A stretch of 64,000 nucleotides of DNA from DATMER01 sp031390755. Its GTDB lineage: Bacteria > Acidobacteriota > Thermoanaerobaculia > Multivoradales > UBA5704. A model generated the notes under the pieces. It had not been told where the DNA came from. It searched no databases and worked only from the letters and a program-made list of their open reading frames with translations. Positions 28,491-36,101 of the stretch are shown here, piece by piece. A program made the position numbers and the translations under genes. Within the stretch, counting starts at the first letter, position 1. Each line of letters opens with the position of its first letter. Location: positions 62,001 through 126,000 of the forward strand of contig JANMTS010000035.1 of the NCBI GenBank assembly GCA_031390755.1, read 5' to 3'.

Positions 28491-28559
28491 CCTCACCCCC
28501 TGGCCCCCTCTCCCGGGGTTGGGGGGCTGGGAGATGGGAGAGGGGGTCGGGGGGTGAGG
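28491..28559. repeat. Large GC-rich intergenic palindrome
   Basis: Arms CCTCACCCCCTGGCCCCCTC and its near complement ending GGGGGGTGAGG enclose CCCGGGGTTGGGGGGCTGGGAGATGGG. It lies between the LD-carboxypeptidase start and the left copy of the rnpB-tail repeat. Its composition resembles the palindrome at 11424-11450; probably a dispersed repeat. Confidence 0.6.
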
Positions 28560-28575
28560 ATTCCATGGGAGGCCC

Positions 28576-28653
28576 GTTCCAGTTTAGCAGCAACCTGCCT
28601 GCCTGGAGGGGCACTCGGACGTGGAGTCAAATGCCGGAGAGCTCCATAAGCCG
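28576..28653. repeat. Left direct repeat carrying the rnpB 3' tail
   Basis: A 78-bp segment repeated at 29195-29273 with one substitution and one 1-bp gap. Its last 20 bases (CCGGAGAGCTCCATAAGCCG) equal the final 20 bases of the RNase P RNA gene. Together the two copies bracket the toxin-antitoxin pair. A shorter third match (GCCGGAGAGCTCCAT) lies at 28438-28452. Confidence 0.85.
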
Positions 28654-28673
28654 TATCGCGTAGCCTCCGAGGA

Positions 28674-28970
28674 TCAACTCCGTCCCCACCAGTAGAACGG
28701 GCGCCGGCTCTGGTGCATGACCGCCAGGATGCGAATCTCCCCGGGGTGGAGCGTGAAGAGAATGCTGTAGGGGAACCTGCGAACGAGCTTGCGGCGGATG
28801 GCTCCGCGGAGAACCGGAGCCAATTCAGGCTGCTCGCGCAACTCGGTGAGGGCCATGTCCATGGCATCCAGGAAGGCGACTCGAAGCGTGGGAGACTCCA
28901 GGCCGTAGAAGTTGGCGGCCTCTTGAGCTTCGCTGCGGGCCTGCTCGTTGAACGAGACGGCCCAGGTCAC
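28674..28970 (-). CDS. ParE/RelE-family toxin
   Basis: A 98-residue toxin of the ParE/RelE superfamily. It begins with the usual WAVSFNEQARSEAQEAANFY helix-containing segment, followed by a second helix (LDAMDMALTELREQPELAP) and C-terminal strands with RRKLVRRFPYSILFTL and IRILAVMHQSRRPFYWW. ParE-like members poison gyrase and RelE-like members cut mRNA; the end HQSRRPFYW is the common ParE form. The start overlaps the antitoxin stop by 4 nt. The pair sits between two 78-bp direct repeats derived from the end of rnpB. Confidence 0.88.
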   Translation of the reverse strand: MTWAVSFNEQARSEAQEAANFYGLESPTLRVAFLDAMDMALTELREQPELAPVLRGAIRRKLVRRFPYSILFTLHPGEIRILAVMHQSRRPFYWWGRS

Positions 28971-29191
28971 CCGACCGTCGACCTCAGCTCGCGCATCACC
29001 TGCTCGGCCGGAATCCCCTTGACCTCGCCGGCTTCCCAGGCCTGCTCACGGCGCTCCGCCTCGTCGAGCCACAACGCCTCGACCTCCTCCTTGGACAGCT
29101 CGTCCAGGCTCCGGAGCAGAACCTCCGCAAGCCGCGCACGGGTAGGCGGATCCAGCTTCAGGACTTCGCTTTCCAACTCGGTGGGCTTCAT
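28967..29191 (-). CDS. Addiction-module antitoxin
   Basis: A 74-residue antitoxin of the addiction-module (Unstab_antitox) family that neutralises the following ParE/RelE toxin. Family features are the N-terminal ELESEVLKLDPPTRARLAEVLLRSLDE helices, then LWLDEAERREQAWEAGEVKGIPAEQVMREL. ATG 29191 is chosen; an in-frame extension would enter the rnpB-tail repeat. The promoter and leader therefore lie within that repeat, so the unit may depend on transcripts that read out of rnpB. Confidence 0.86.
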   Translation of the reverse strand: MKPTELESEVLKLDPPTRARLAEVLLRSLDELSKEEVEALWLDEAERREQAWEAGEVKGIPAEQVMRELRSTVG

Positions 29192-29194
29192 GGC

Positions 29195-29273
29195 GTTCCA
29201 GTTTAGCAGCAACCTGCCTGCATGGAGGGGCACTCGGGACGTGGAGTCAAATGCCGGAGAGCTCCATAAGCCG
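29195..29273. repeat. Right direct repeat overlapping the rnpB 3' end
   Basis: The 79-bp partner of 28576-28653, 619 bp away. Bases 29254-29273 are the genuine 3' end of rnpB; the remaining 59 bases form the leader of the antitoxin gene. The arrangement resembles an integration that used the 3' end of a stable RNA gene as target and preserved the gene. Confidence 0.85.
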
Positions 29274-29670
29274 AGTTCTGTATCTCCGGCCGAAGCCGGA
29301 TAGCTGTCATTCCTCTGGGACCGGCGTTGCCACCGGCCTCCAGCAACCTACCCGGGAGTTGGCCCCGGACCCGAAGGTCCGAGGGCGGGACGGGCAGCCC
29401 GACTACCACTCCCCTATTTGGTCTTGCGCCGCATGGGGTTTTCCGTGCCTTCGCCGTCGCCGACGAAGCGGTGCGCTCTTACCGCACCATTTCACCCTTA
29501 CCGGGACCCGCGCCCCGAGGGACGAAGGCTCCGGCGGTATCTTTTCTGTTTCACTTTCCGTCGCGTCGCCGCGCCTCGCCGTTAGCGAGCATGCTGCCCG
29601 TCGGAGCTCGGACTTTCCTCTCCAGGCCGTCCCGAAGGACGCTTGGAGCGACCGCCTGGACCTCTCCGGC
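29254..29670 (-). ncRNA. rnpB: RNase P RNA (M1-type, class A)
   Basis: The catalytic RNA of RNase P, which matures the 5' ends of tRNAs. On the minus strand it shows the conserved GAGGAAAGTCCGAGCTCC core near the 5' end, AAGGGTGAAATGGTGCGGTA and AGAGCGCACCG in the middle, CCAAATAGGGGAGTGG, and ACAGAACTCGGCTTATGG at the 3' end. The ends are set by the P1 helix: CCGGAGAGGTCC at the 5' end pairs with GGAGCTCTCCGG at the 3' end apart from one mismatch. Length is about 417 nt, usual for class A. The last 20 nt are duplicated at 28634-28653. Exact termini may differ by a few bases. Confidence 0.93.
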
Positions 29671-29720
29671 GGGCACATCTTACCCCAACCCGAGCCGTCC
29701 CCACCGCCCGCCGTCCCGAA

Positions 29721-30000
29721 TTCTGATGCGACAAACAAGGTTGCCGCTGCGACAAACAGGATTTTGCAGCGACAAACCCGTGAGTCACATCAGAATACCC
29801 GTGAGTCGCAGCAGAAATCTTGTTTGTCGCAGCAGAATACCCGACTTTGGATGCGACAAACAGGAATTCTGCTGCGACTCGGATGTGAGTTGATGCGACA
29901 GACGGGTTTTTTGCTGCGACTCAGTGGAATTTTGATGTGACAAACAGGGCTGTCGATGTGAGTTGCGGGCAGTTGGATGCGAAATGGAGGCTTGTTGCAA
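29721..30000. repeat. Array of 20-21-bp repeat units, mixed orientation
   Basis: At least thirteen units with the core G(A/C)TG(C/T)GAC followed by AAAC or TC stand 20-21 bp apart. Forward cores occur at about 29725, 29746, 29766, 29850, 29871, 29892, 29913, 29934, 29955 and 29976; three inverted ones at 29785, 29805 and 29826. Units often begin ATTCTG or TTTTG and end CAGG or CCCG. There are no unique spacers, so it is not CRISPR. The two-helical-turn period resembles iterons or arrayed protein-binding sites. It fills the 391-bp gap between the exported small protein gene and rnpB. Confidence 0.85.
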
Positions 30001-30061
30001 CAAGATTCCCGGAGGCACGGGTTGGGGCCGCTCAACGCCCGGCCCCACCCGCCATCGCCGG

Positions 30062-30334
30062 TCAGTCCCGGCCGTTCGGGTCGAGCGACGGGCCTTCGTC
30101 CGTTCGGGCCAAGCCATCCGGGTCGAGCGAACCGCCCGTGTCCGGCTTGCCGTTCGGATCGAGCGACGAGCCCGTTTCCGCCCAGAGGCCGGTCAGGAAG
30201 CTCCACAGGCCGGGCAGCCAGCGGTCCAGGGAGACTCTTTCGCGGGAGGGACCGGCAGCTCCGGCCAGGGCCGGGGTGAGGAGGAGAAGCAGGAGGAGGG
30301 CGCAGGCGGCGCGGCGGGCGTGGATACGGAGCAT
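30062..30334 (-). CDS. Small exported protein with three SLDP(N/D)G repeats
   Basis: A 90-residue exported protein. ATG 30334 is preceded by AAGGGGAT. Residues 1-27 are a Sec signal peptide (HARRAACALLLLLLLTPALAGAA). Then a short helix (LDRWLPGLWSFLTGLWAE) leads to three near-identical motifs, SLDPNG at 57-62, SLDPDG at 69-74 and SLDPNG at 83-88, separated by 6-8 residues. The gene is divergent from an XRE-TPR regulator. I recall similar small proteins with DPNG/DPDG repeats in Thermoanaerobaculia but know of no function. A secreted peptide precursor read by the adjacent TPR regulator is one hypothesis. Confidence 0.7.
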   Translation of the reverse strand: MLRIHARRAACALLLLLLLTPALAGAAGPSRERVSLDRWLPGLWSFLTGLWAETGSSLDPNGKPDTGGSLDPDGLARTDEGPSLDPNGRD

Positions 30335-30662
30335 CGGGACATCCCCTTTCGGGACGGCGTCCGGCCCGGACCGGCGTGGCCCGTCGGGCCGTCCCCGGCC
30401 GCCTAGCATCGCACCCGCCGAGGAAACGATCCATCGAAGCATCATTTTCATGGCTCGAAAGACATGATCTCGACGGCGCCCGCGCTCCGTGTCCCGTTCC
30501 GGCCCGGCTGCGGCATCTCTCCTCTTGAAGAAACAGCTCAACGTGGACGACACTAGAGGAGACGACCGACATGCAGAAGAGCCGCCCGGCCCGCTGGAGA
30601 AGGGCCACGACGAAGACTCTCGACTTTCGCCGCCGAGGCGAGGATGCCTTCCGGAGGGATGA
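30335..30662. promoter_or_regulatory. Divergent intergenic region
   Basis: This 328-bp gap separates the exported small protein gene (minus) and the XRE-TPR regulator (plus) and should hold both promoters and any regulator binding site. A short ORF (30571-30666) with its own AGAGGAGA site occupies the right third. I see no clear -10/-35 pair; a relatively AT-rich patch lies at about 30420-30465. Confidence 0.45.
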
Positions 30663-30666
30663 ATGA
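30571..30666 (+). CDS. 31-codon basic leader peptide ORF coupled to the XRE-TPR gene
   Basis: A possible small gene: ATG 30571 stands nine bases after AGAGGAGA and encodes 31 residues rich in Arg (KSRPARWRRATTKTLDF, RRRGEDAFRRDE). Its TGA overlaps the ATG of the XRE-TPR regulator (ATGA). This position suggests translational coupling of the regulator to the leader, or simply chance. There is no signal peptide. Confidence 0.4.
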   Translation: MQKSRPARWRRATTKTLDFRRRGEDAFRRDE

Positions 30667-32141
30667 ACGAAGACAACCGATGGGCCGACCCTGTGCGGCT
30701 CGGGCGAGCCCTGGCGGCGTTGCGCAACTCGCTCAATTGGACGCAGGCCCGGCTGGCGAAGGAAGCCAACATCCCGGCGAGCGCCGTGTCGCTCTACGAG
30801 GGGGGGCAGAAGCTCCCCGAGATTCCATCCCTGTTCAAGCTCCTCGAAGCGATGGGCTACGGGCTGTGCGACCTCGACGCGGCGGACAACTTCCTGATCG
30901 GGCTCCAGCGGAAAAGAGAGGGGAGAGGAGGAAGCACGGAGTCACCGGCACCACCCGATGAGCCGTGGCCCTCCGGCACGGCAGGCTCCCAGGCGACCTC
31001 GGACCGGGTCCGCGCCGCGGCGGCGGAGGCCGGCTATCCCATGCCCGAGGACCGGGGGAGGGCGCTGGAGCTCTGGGAGAGGCTGAAGGGTTACGGCCAC
31101 GGAGCGAGGCTCGCGCTCGTTGCCGAGACCAGGGAGTTTCAAGTATGGGCTCTCAGCGAGCTGATCTCTCATGAAAGTGTCGATGCGGCGCCTGAGAACC
31201 CGGCCGAAGCTCTCAATCTCGCACACCTGGCCCTGGAGATCGCCGGCCGCCTGCCGGGCGGCCGGGAGCGGCGACTCCGGTCTCAGGGTTACGCCCGTCA
31301 CCATTTGGGAAACGCCTTGAGAGTCCAGGGTCAGCTCACCGCCGCGCGAGATGTCTTCGTTCGGGCTGAAGAGGAGTGGAAGGCGGGAGAGGGCTGTCCC
31401 GGCGATCTCCTCAGAGAATCGCAACTCCTCGATCTGAAGGCGTCCTTCCTGACAGCGGACCGGCGTTTGCCCGAGGCCATCGCCGTGCTCGACCGGGCGC
31501 TCTCCATCGGTGAGTTGGGAATGAAGGGCCGGCTGCTCATCAACAAGGCGAAGGCAGTCGAGGAACAGGACGACCTTGAGAAAGCCATCGTCCTTCTCAA
31601 GGAGGCGCAGCCCTTCGTGGACGAGCAGCGGGAGCCGCGCCTGTGGCTCTGCCTCCGGCACAACCTCCTGGACTTCCAGAGCAAGCTCGGACGCTTCCTC
31701 GAAGCCGAGGCCCTGATCCCCGAGGTTCGGCGCCTCTCCCAGAGCCTGGGCAAGGAGCTGGACCACGTCCGGCTGGAGTGGTCCGAAGGCCGGATCGACG
31801 CCGGTCTCGGCCGGACGCAGGAGGGGATCGACCGCCTGAGCCGGGTCCGCGCCGAGTTCGTCAACCGGAAGATCTGGTACGACGCGGCCCTCGTGACCCT
31901 GGAGCTGACCACCGTCTTCCTCAAGGAAGGCCAGACCGCCATGGTGAAGACCCTCGCCGCCCATCTGAAGCCCATCTTCCAGGCGCAGGGCGTCCACCGC
32001 GAAGCCCTCGCCGCGCTCACCCTCTTTTCAAAAGCGGCCGAGACCGAGAAAGCCACGCTGACCCTGGCCGAAAACCTCGTCACCTACCTGCGGCGAGCCC
32101 GCCACGATCCGAAGCTGAAATTCGAGACGTCACGCGGCTGA
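30663..32141 (+). CDS. XRE-family HTH regulator with C-terminal TPR domain
   Basis: A 492-residue protein with an N-terminal XRE helix-turn-helix (about 8-66: LGRALAALRNSLNWTQARLAKEANIPASAVSLYEGGQKLP). A linker of low complexity follows, then a long TPR-like helical domain (about 130-480), with repeats such as LNLAHLALEIAGRLPGG, GYARHHLGNALRVQGQLTAARDVF and LLINKAKAVEEQDDLEKAIVLLKEA. HTH-plus-TPR is the architecture of the RRNPP peptide-sensing regulators known from Firmicutes. GGAGGG sits four bases before the ATG. It lies divergent to the exported repeat protein; the regulatory link is inferred. Confidence 0.82.
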   Translation: MNEDNRWADPVRLGRALAALRNSLNWTQARLAKEANIPASAVSLYEGGQKLPEIPSLFKLLEAMGYGLCDLDAADNFLIGLQRKREGRGGSTESPAPPDEPWPSGTAGSQATSDRVRAAAAEAGYPMPEDRGRALELWERLKGYGHGARLALVAETREFQVWALSELISHESVDAAPENPAEALNLAHLALEIAGRLPGGRERRLRSQGYARHHLGNALRVQGQLTAARDVFVRAEEEWKAGEGCPGDLLRESQLLDLKASFLTADRRLPEAIAVLDRALSIGELGMKGRLLINKAKAVEEQDDLEKAIVLLKEAQPFVDEQREPRLWLCLRHNLLDFQSKLGRFLEAEALIPEVRRLSQSLGKELDHVRLEWSEGRIDAGLGRTQEGIDRLSRVRAEFVNRKIWYDAALVTLELTTVFLKEGQTAMVKTLAAHLKPIFQAQGVHREALAALTLFSKAAETEKATLTLAENLVTYLRRARHDPKLKFETSRG

Positions 32142-32165
32142 AGACAGGAACGCAAGCGTAACGCC

Positions 32166-32281
32166 TGGGAGCGCCGGCGCCCCGCCGGCGTTCTCTGAGA
32201 CATTGGGCCGCAGGCCCGGCCTTCTGGCTTGGCCCCTGTGGTGACGGGGAGGTTGCCGCCGGCGAGACGCCGGCGGTCCCA
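32166..32281. repeat. Inverted-repeat element after the XRE-TPR gene
   Basis: Two palindromic arms, TGGGAGCGCCGGCGCCCCGC at the left and GCCGGCGAGACGCCGGCGG ending in TCCCA at the right, are inverted relative to each other and enclose about 65 bp with further short hairpins (GGGCCGCAGGCCC). The layout is that of a small non-coding mobile or REP-type repeat between two plus-strand genes. Confidence 0.6.
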
Positions 32282-32331
32282 GGGGGGAATCGCCTGTCGG
32301 CGTCCGTCGATAGGATCAAGGAGGCTCTTTC

Positions 32332-33039
32332 ATGGAAACGAAATGGTCCGCCTGGCTGGTCGTCGTTGCGGGGGTCGCAACCGTTGCCTTTGCCGTCGCG
32401 CTGGCGCTTCTGACGAAATCGAAGGGCGTCATGGTGGACCTCGAGCTGGCCAAGGACTGGCCCACGGTGCGGGCCATCCTCGCGAGGATTCCCAATCCCG
32501 CCGCCGAGCTCGATCCCCAGCTCAAGGTCGATTACGGATTCCTGCTCTCCTATCCCCTGCTCAACGCGGCCTTGTTCCTCTTTGTGCGCATGCTGGCTCC
32601 GGAGGGCTCCTGGGTGCGGCATCCGGGCGTGCTGATCGCCGGGCTGAGCCTCGCCGTCCTCATGCTGATGGGGGACGCGGTCGAAAATGCTCAGATCCTG
32701 AGCCTCACCAAGTTGGCTCCCACGCAGGCGAGCCCGATTCCCGAACCGCTTCTGCTCCAGATCCTGGCGTTGCTGGGATTCTTCGGACGAATGAAGTGGA
32801 TCTGCCTCGGGCTGTCGAGCGTCGTGCTCGGCGCGGCGTTCCTGGCGGTGCCGGCGGATCAGATGTTCCGGTGGGCGGGGCTGCTTCTCGTGGTGACGTT
32901 CCTCGTGGCGGGCGGGCTCAGCTTGGCGGGGGGCGTCGCCGCGAAACCGGCGCTGATCAAGATGAGCGTGAACGCCTTCGGTGCGCCCTGGCTGCTCTCG
33001 ATCGCCCTGGCGGTCTGGTGGCTGCGGCGGATAGTTTGA
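32332..33039 (+). CDS. Integral membrane protein, unknown
   Basis: A 235-residue protein with about six hydrophobic helices, including WLVVVAGVATVAFAVALAL, LLSYPLLNAALFLFVRML, HPGVLIAGLSLAVLMLM and FRWAGLLLVVTFLVAGGLSLAGGV. The first loop (SKGVMVDLELAKDWPTVRAILARIP) is soluble. Family not recognised. AAGGAGGCTCTTTC precedes the ATG. It converges on ligD. Confidence 0.75.
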   Translation: METKWSAWLVVVAGVATVAFAVALALLTKSKGVMVDLELAKDWPTVRAILARIPNPAAELDPQLKVDYGFLLSYPLLNAALFLFVRMLAPEGSWVRHPGVLIAGLSLAVLMLMGDAVENAQILSLTKLAPTQASPIPEPLLLQILALLGFFGRMKWICLGLSSVVLGAAFLAVPADQMFRWAGLLLVVTFLVAGGLSLAGGVAAKPALIKMSVNAFGAPWLLSIALAVWWLRRIV

Positions 33040-33051
33040 GGCGCCTCCCGC

Positions 33052-35130
33052 TCACAGCCGCTCGGCCAGCCGGCCCAGCACCGTCATCAGGTCCGGGCTC
33101 GTCGTCAGCACGGCGAGCAGAAGATCCTCCTTCATGGCCTTCTTCATGGCTGTCAGGCGCTTCGGCACCGACTTCAGGTTGTAGCGGCGGACATCCAGCT
33201 TGGAATTGACCTCGTTCCAGCGCAGCGGCGTCGAGACCGGCGCCCCGGGATGGGGCCTGACGCTGTAGGGCGCGGCCAGCAGCTTGCCGCGGCCGTTCTG
33301 GAGGGCGTCGACGTAGACCCGGCCCTTGCGCGCCGGGATCGACCGGAGGGTGGTGGCGATCTCGGGCAGGCGGTCCACGAGGATGCGGGCGAGCAACTCG
33401 GCGATCTGGCGCGACTGGTCGTGGTCGCACTGTCCTCCTAAAGGAAGAAGGATGTGGAGGCCGCTGCCGCCGCTCGTCTTGATGAAGGACGGCATCTCGA
33501 TCTCATCGCACAGCTCGCCCAGGGCTAGCGCGATGCGGACGACGTCCTTGAACGGCGCTCCCTTGGGATCGAGGTCGAGGATGCACCAGTCCGGGCGGTC
33601 GAGCGAATCCACACGGCTCGACCAGACGTGCAGCGGGATGGCGCCCAGGTTCGCCAGGTAGAGCAGCGAGTCCTCGTCATCGCAGAGGAAGTACTCGATC
33701 GCCCGCGACTCGGCCTGCAGTCTCACGGTTTTCAGGGGCCCCGCGGAGTCGCCCGCGTTCTTCTGGTAGAAGGACTTGCCGGTGATGCCGTTCGGATAGC
33801 GGTCGAGCACCAGCGGACGGTCCTTCAGGAAGGGCAGGATCCATGGCGAGACCGAACGGTAGTAGTCGATGAGGTCGCCCTTGGTGTACCCCTCGTCCGG
33901 CCAGAAGACCTTGTTGAGGTTGGTGAAGCGCGGGCCGGCGGGCACCGCTGAGGACACTGCGGGCACCGCTGAGACCGCTGAGACCGCTGAGGACACTGAG
34001 GGCTCCTCCTCGGGCTCGGGCTCCTCCTCCACCTGGTCCATCCGGCTCAGCGCATCGGCCGGCATGCGGCACTCGGCGGGCCCCTTGTCCTCCCGCAGCC
34101 GGAGGAACACGGGGTGGCGGAGGTTGCCGCCGCGCGTCCACTCCTTGTAGCGCACCTCCGCGACCTGCTCGGGCTCGACCCAGACGACCTTGCGGTCTCT
34201 CGCAGTCGCCGGGGGCACTCCGACGGCGGCCGGCTTCGCCCGGCGGGCCGGATCGAGGCGCGCCCGCATCTCCTCCATGTCGCGGGGAGGGATGCCGGAG
34301 CCCACGGTGCCGGAATAGGCCAGCTCCTCGCCGTTCCAGACCGCGAGGTGGAGGCTCCGAATGCCCCGAACACCGGTGCCGGGGGCCGGCTCGTAGCCGA
34401 CGATCACGAAATCGCAGGTGCGGTCGACCCGGAACTTCAGCCAGCTCGACGTGTAGCCGCTGCGGTAGGGCGAATCCTCGCGCTTGGCCACCACCCCTTC
34501 GAGGCCGAGGCCCACGACCGCGGCGAAGAGATCCTCGCCGCGCTCGGGAACCTCGTCGACGTAGCGCAGGAGGCTGTCTGCGCCTTCCGGGTCGCCGGCT
34601 TCCAGGACCCGGCGCAGGATCGACTTCCGCGCGGTCAGCGGAAGAGGCCGCAGATCGAAGCCCTCGAACGCCAGGAGGTCGAAGACGAACAGCCTCGCCG
34701 GCTTCCGGGAGGCGGCGTGGGCGCGGTCGATGGCGCTCGATCGATGGGCGCGCCGCTGGAGCAGCTGGAAGTCGGGGCGGCCGTCGTCGTCGAGGATGAC
34801 GACCTCTCCGTCCAACAAAAGAGATCCAAAGGGGAGATCCGAGACCGCGCCGATGATCTCCGGAAAGATCTTCGTGGCGTCTCGGCCGCTCCGGTACGTG
34901 AGAGACGCCCGGGAATCGCCGGATTTTTCAGCGAGGGCGCGGAAACCGTCATACTTGAGCTCGAACACCCAACCTTTTCTCGTGAAAGGCCGATCGGACA
35001 CCTCGGGTTTCATGACTCCGGCATCCGTCGCCGAAACCAGCCCCCGCCGGGCGCCCAGACGTTCAATCTCTTTCTGAAGAGCGATGGACAGCTTTGCGTA
35101 GGCTCGTTTGCCAGACTCTTGCACAGACAT
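33052..35130 (-). CDS. ligD: ATP-dependent DNA ligase D (ligase plus polymerase, no phosphoesterase)
   Basis: A 692-residue bacterial end-joining ligase. The N-terminal ligase domain carries the adenylated lysine K59 in VFELKYDGFRA, then LLLDGEVVILDD, GLEGVVAKR and SSWLKFRV. After a Ser/Val/Ala-rich linker encoded by 9-bp repeats, the archaeo-eukaryotic primase-like polymerase domain begins at FTNLNKVFWPDEGYTKGDLIDYY. Its metal-binding aspartates are probably in WCILDLDPKGA, followed by TSGGSGLHILLPL. The 3'-phosphoesterase domain of the Pseudomonas protein is absent. The ATG lies only 19 bp from the divergent ku start. Confidence 0.93.
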   Translation of the reverse strand: MSVQESGKRAYAKLSIALQKEIERLGARRGLVSATDAGVMKPEVSDRPFTRKGWVFELKYDGFRALAEKSGDSRASLTYRSGRDATKIFPEIIGAVSDLPFGSLLLDGEVVILDDDGRPDFQLLQRRAHRSSAIDRAHAASRKPARLFVFDLLAFEGFDLRPLPLTARKSILRRVLEAGDPEGADSLLRYVDEVPERGEDLFAAVVGLGLEGVVAKREDSPYRSGYTSSWLKFRVDRTCDFVIVGYEPAPGTGVRGIRSLHLAVWNGEELAYSGTVGSGIPPRDMEEMRARLDPARRAKPAAVGVPPATARDRKVVWVEPEQVAEVRYKEWTRGGNLRHPVFLRLREDKGPAECRMPADALSRMDQVEEEPEPEEEPSVSSAVSAVSAVPAVSSAVPAGPRFTNLNKVFWPDEGYTKGDLIDYYRSVSPWILPFLKDRPLVLDRYPNGITGKSFYQKNAGDSAGPLKTVRLQAESRAIEYFLCDDEDSLLYLANLGAIPLHVWSSRVDSLDRPDWCILDLDPKGAPFKDVVRIALALGELCDEIEMPSFIKTSGGSGLHILLPLGGQCDHDQSRQIAELLARILVDRLPEIATTLRSIPARKGRVYVDALQNGRGKLLAAPYSVRPHPGAPVSTPLRWNEVNSKLDVRRYNLKSVPKRLTAMKKAMKEDLLLAVLTTSPDLMTVLGRLAERL

Positions 35131-35149
35131 TGCAGAAGGATGGTACATT

Positions 35150-36082
35150 ATGGCAATGAGCGCTCGCCCTTTCGCGTCTGGCACCATCTCGTTTGGTCTC
35201 GTCACCATTCCCGTGAAGCTCTACTCAACGGGTGAGACTTCGTCGGGAATTCAGCTCAACATGCTGCACAAGAAGTGCGGTACCCGGCTGAAGCAACAAT
35301 ACATCTGTCCGACCGATGATGAAGTCGTCGGCCGTGATGAAATGGTGAAGGGCTACGAGTACGCGAAGGGGCAATATGTGTTGTTCACGGAGGAGGAGCT
35401 GAAGGCTCTGACTCCGGAAGCGACGAACGCGCTGGAGATCACCGAGTTCGTGCCCGCGGACCAGGTCGATCCCATCTACTTTGAAAAGTCGACCTATCTC
35501 GGTCCCGACAAGGGCGGCGACCGGCCGTACCTGCTGCTCTCCGAGGCGATGCGCAAGACGGGGCGGGCGGCGCTGGCGCGCTACGCGGCGCGCGGCAAGG
35601 ACTACCTGGTGCTGCTGCGGCCGTACCAGGAAGGCCTGCTGATGCAGCAGCTCCGCTACGCGGACGAGGTCCGGAGCTTCTCGGAGGTGCCGCTGGCGCC
35701 GTCGGAGGTCAAGGAGCCGGAGCTGAAGCTCGCCATCCAGCTGATCGAGCAGATCGCGGCGGACGAGTTCCACCCCGAGGAGTACGAGGACAACGTCCGC
35801 AAGCGCACGCGCGACCTGATCGACCGCAAGGTTCAGGGCCAGGACATCCAGGCCACGCCGCAGGAAGCGCCGCGGGCGCAGATCATCGACCTCATGGAGG
35901 CGCTCAAGGCGAGCCTGTCCGCGGCCAAGCCGGGTGCGGGCTCGTCCAAGGCCGTTCAAGCCACGTCAGCTTCCAAGGAGCCGATCCAGATCTCTTCGCG
36001 CAAGCCGCCCAAGGCGGCGCCGCGCGTGGCGGAGGCCGCCGAAGAGGCGGAGGCGCCGAAGAAGAAGTCGTCCAAGCGTTAA
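35150..36082 (+). CDS. ku: Non-homologous end-joining protein Ku
   Basis: A 310-residue bacterial Ku, which encircles DNA ends and recruits LigD. The core domain (about 1-255) begins MAMSARPFASGTISFGLVTIPVKLYS and includes LHKKCGTRLKQQYICP, FEKSTYLGPDKGGDRPYLLL and LLRPYQEGLLMQQLRYADEV. The C-terminal tail is Lys/Ala/Ser-rich and ends KKKSSKR, as in Ku proteins whose basic tail aids DNA threading. AAGGAT precedes the ATG. Upstream in-frame codons exist but run into the ligD start. Confidence 0.95.
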   Translation: MAMSARPFASGTISFGLVTIPVKLYSTGETSSGIQLNMLHKKCGTRLKQQYICPTDDEVVGRDEMVKGYEYAKGQYVLFTEEELKALTPEATNALEITEFVPADQVDPIYFEKSTYLGPDKGGDRPYLLLSEAMRKTGRAALARYAARGKDYLVLLRPYQEGLLMQQLRYADEVRSFSEVPLAPSEVKEPELKLAIQLIEQIAADEFHPEEYEDNVRKRTRDLIDRKVQGQDIQATPQEAPRAQIIDLMEALKASLSAAKPGAGSSKAVQATSASKEPIQISSRKPPKAAPRVAEAAEEAEAPKKKSSKR

Positions 36083-36101
36083 AAGAGCGGCCGGGAGTAC
36101 A

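Noticed and set aside
29721..30000. CRISPR array
   Set aside because: Units repeat with no unique spacers, occur in both orientations at 20-21 bp period, and no cas genes are in the window.
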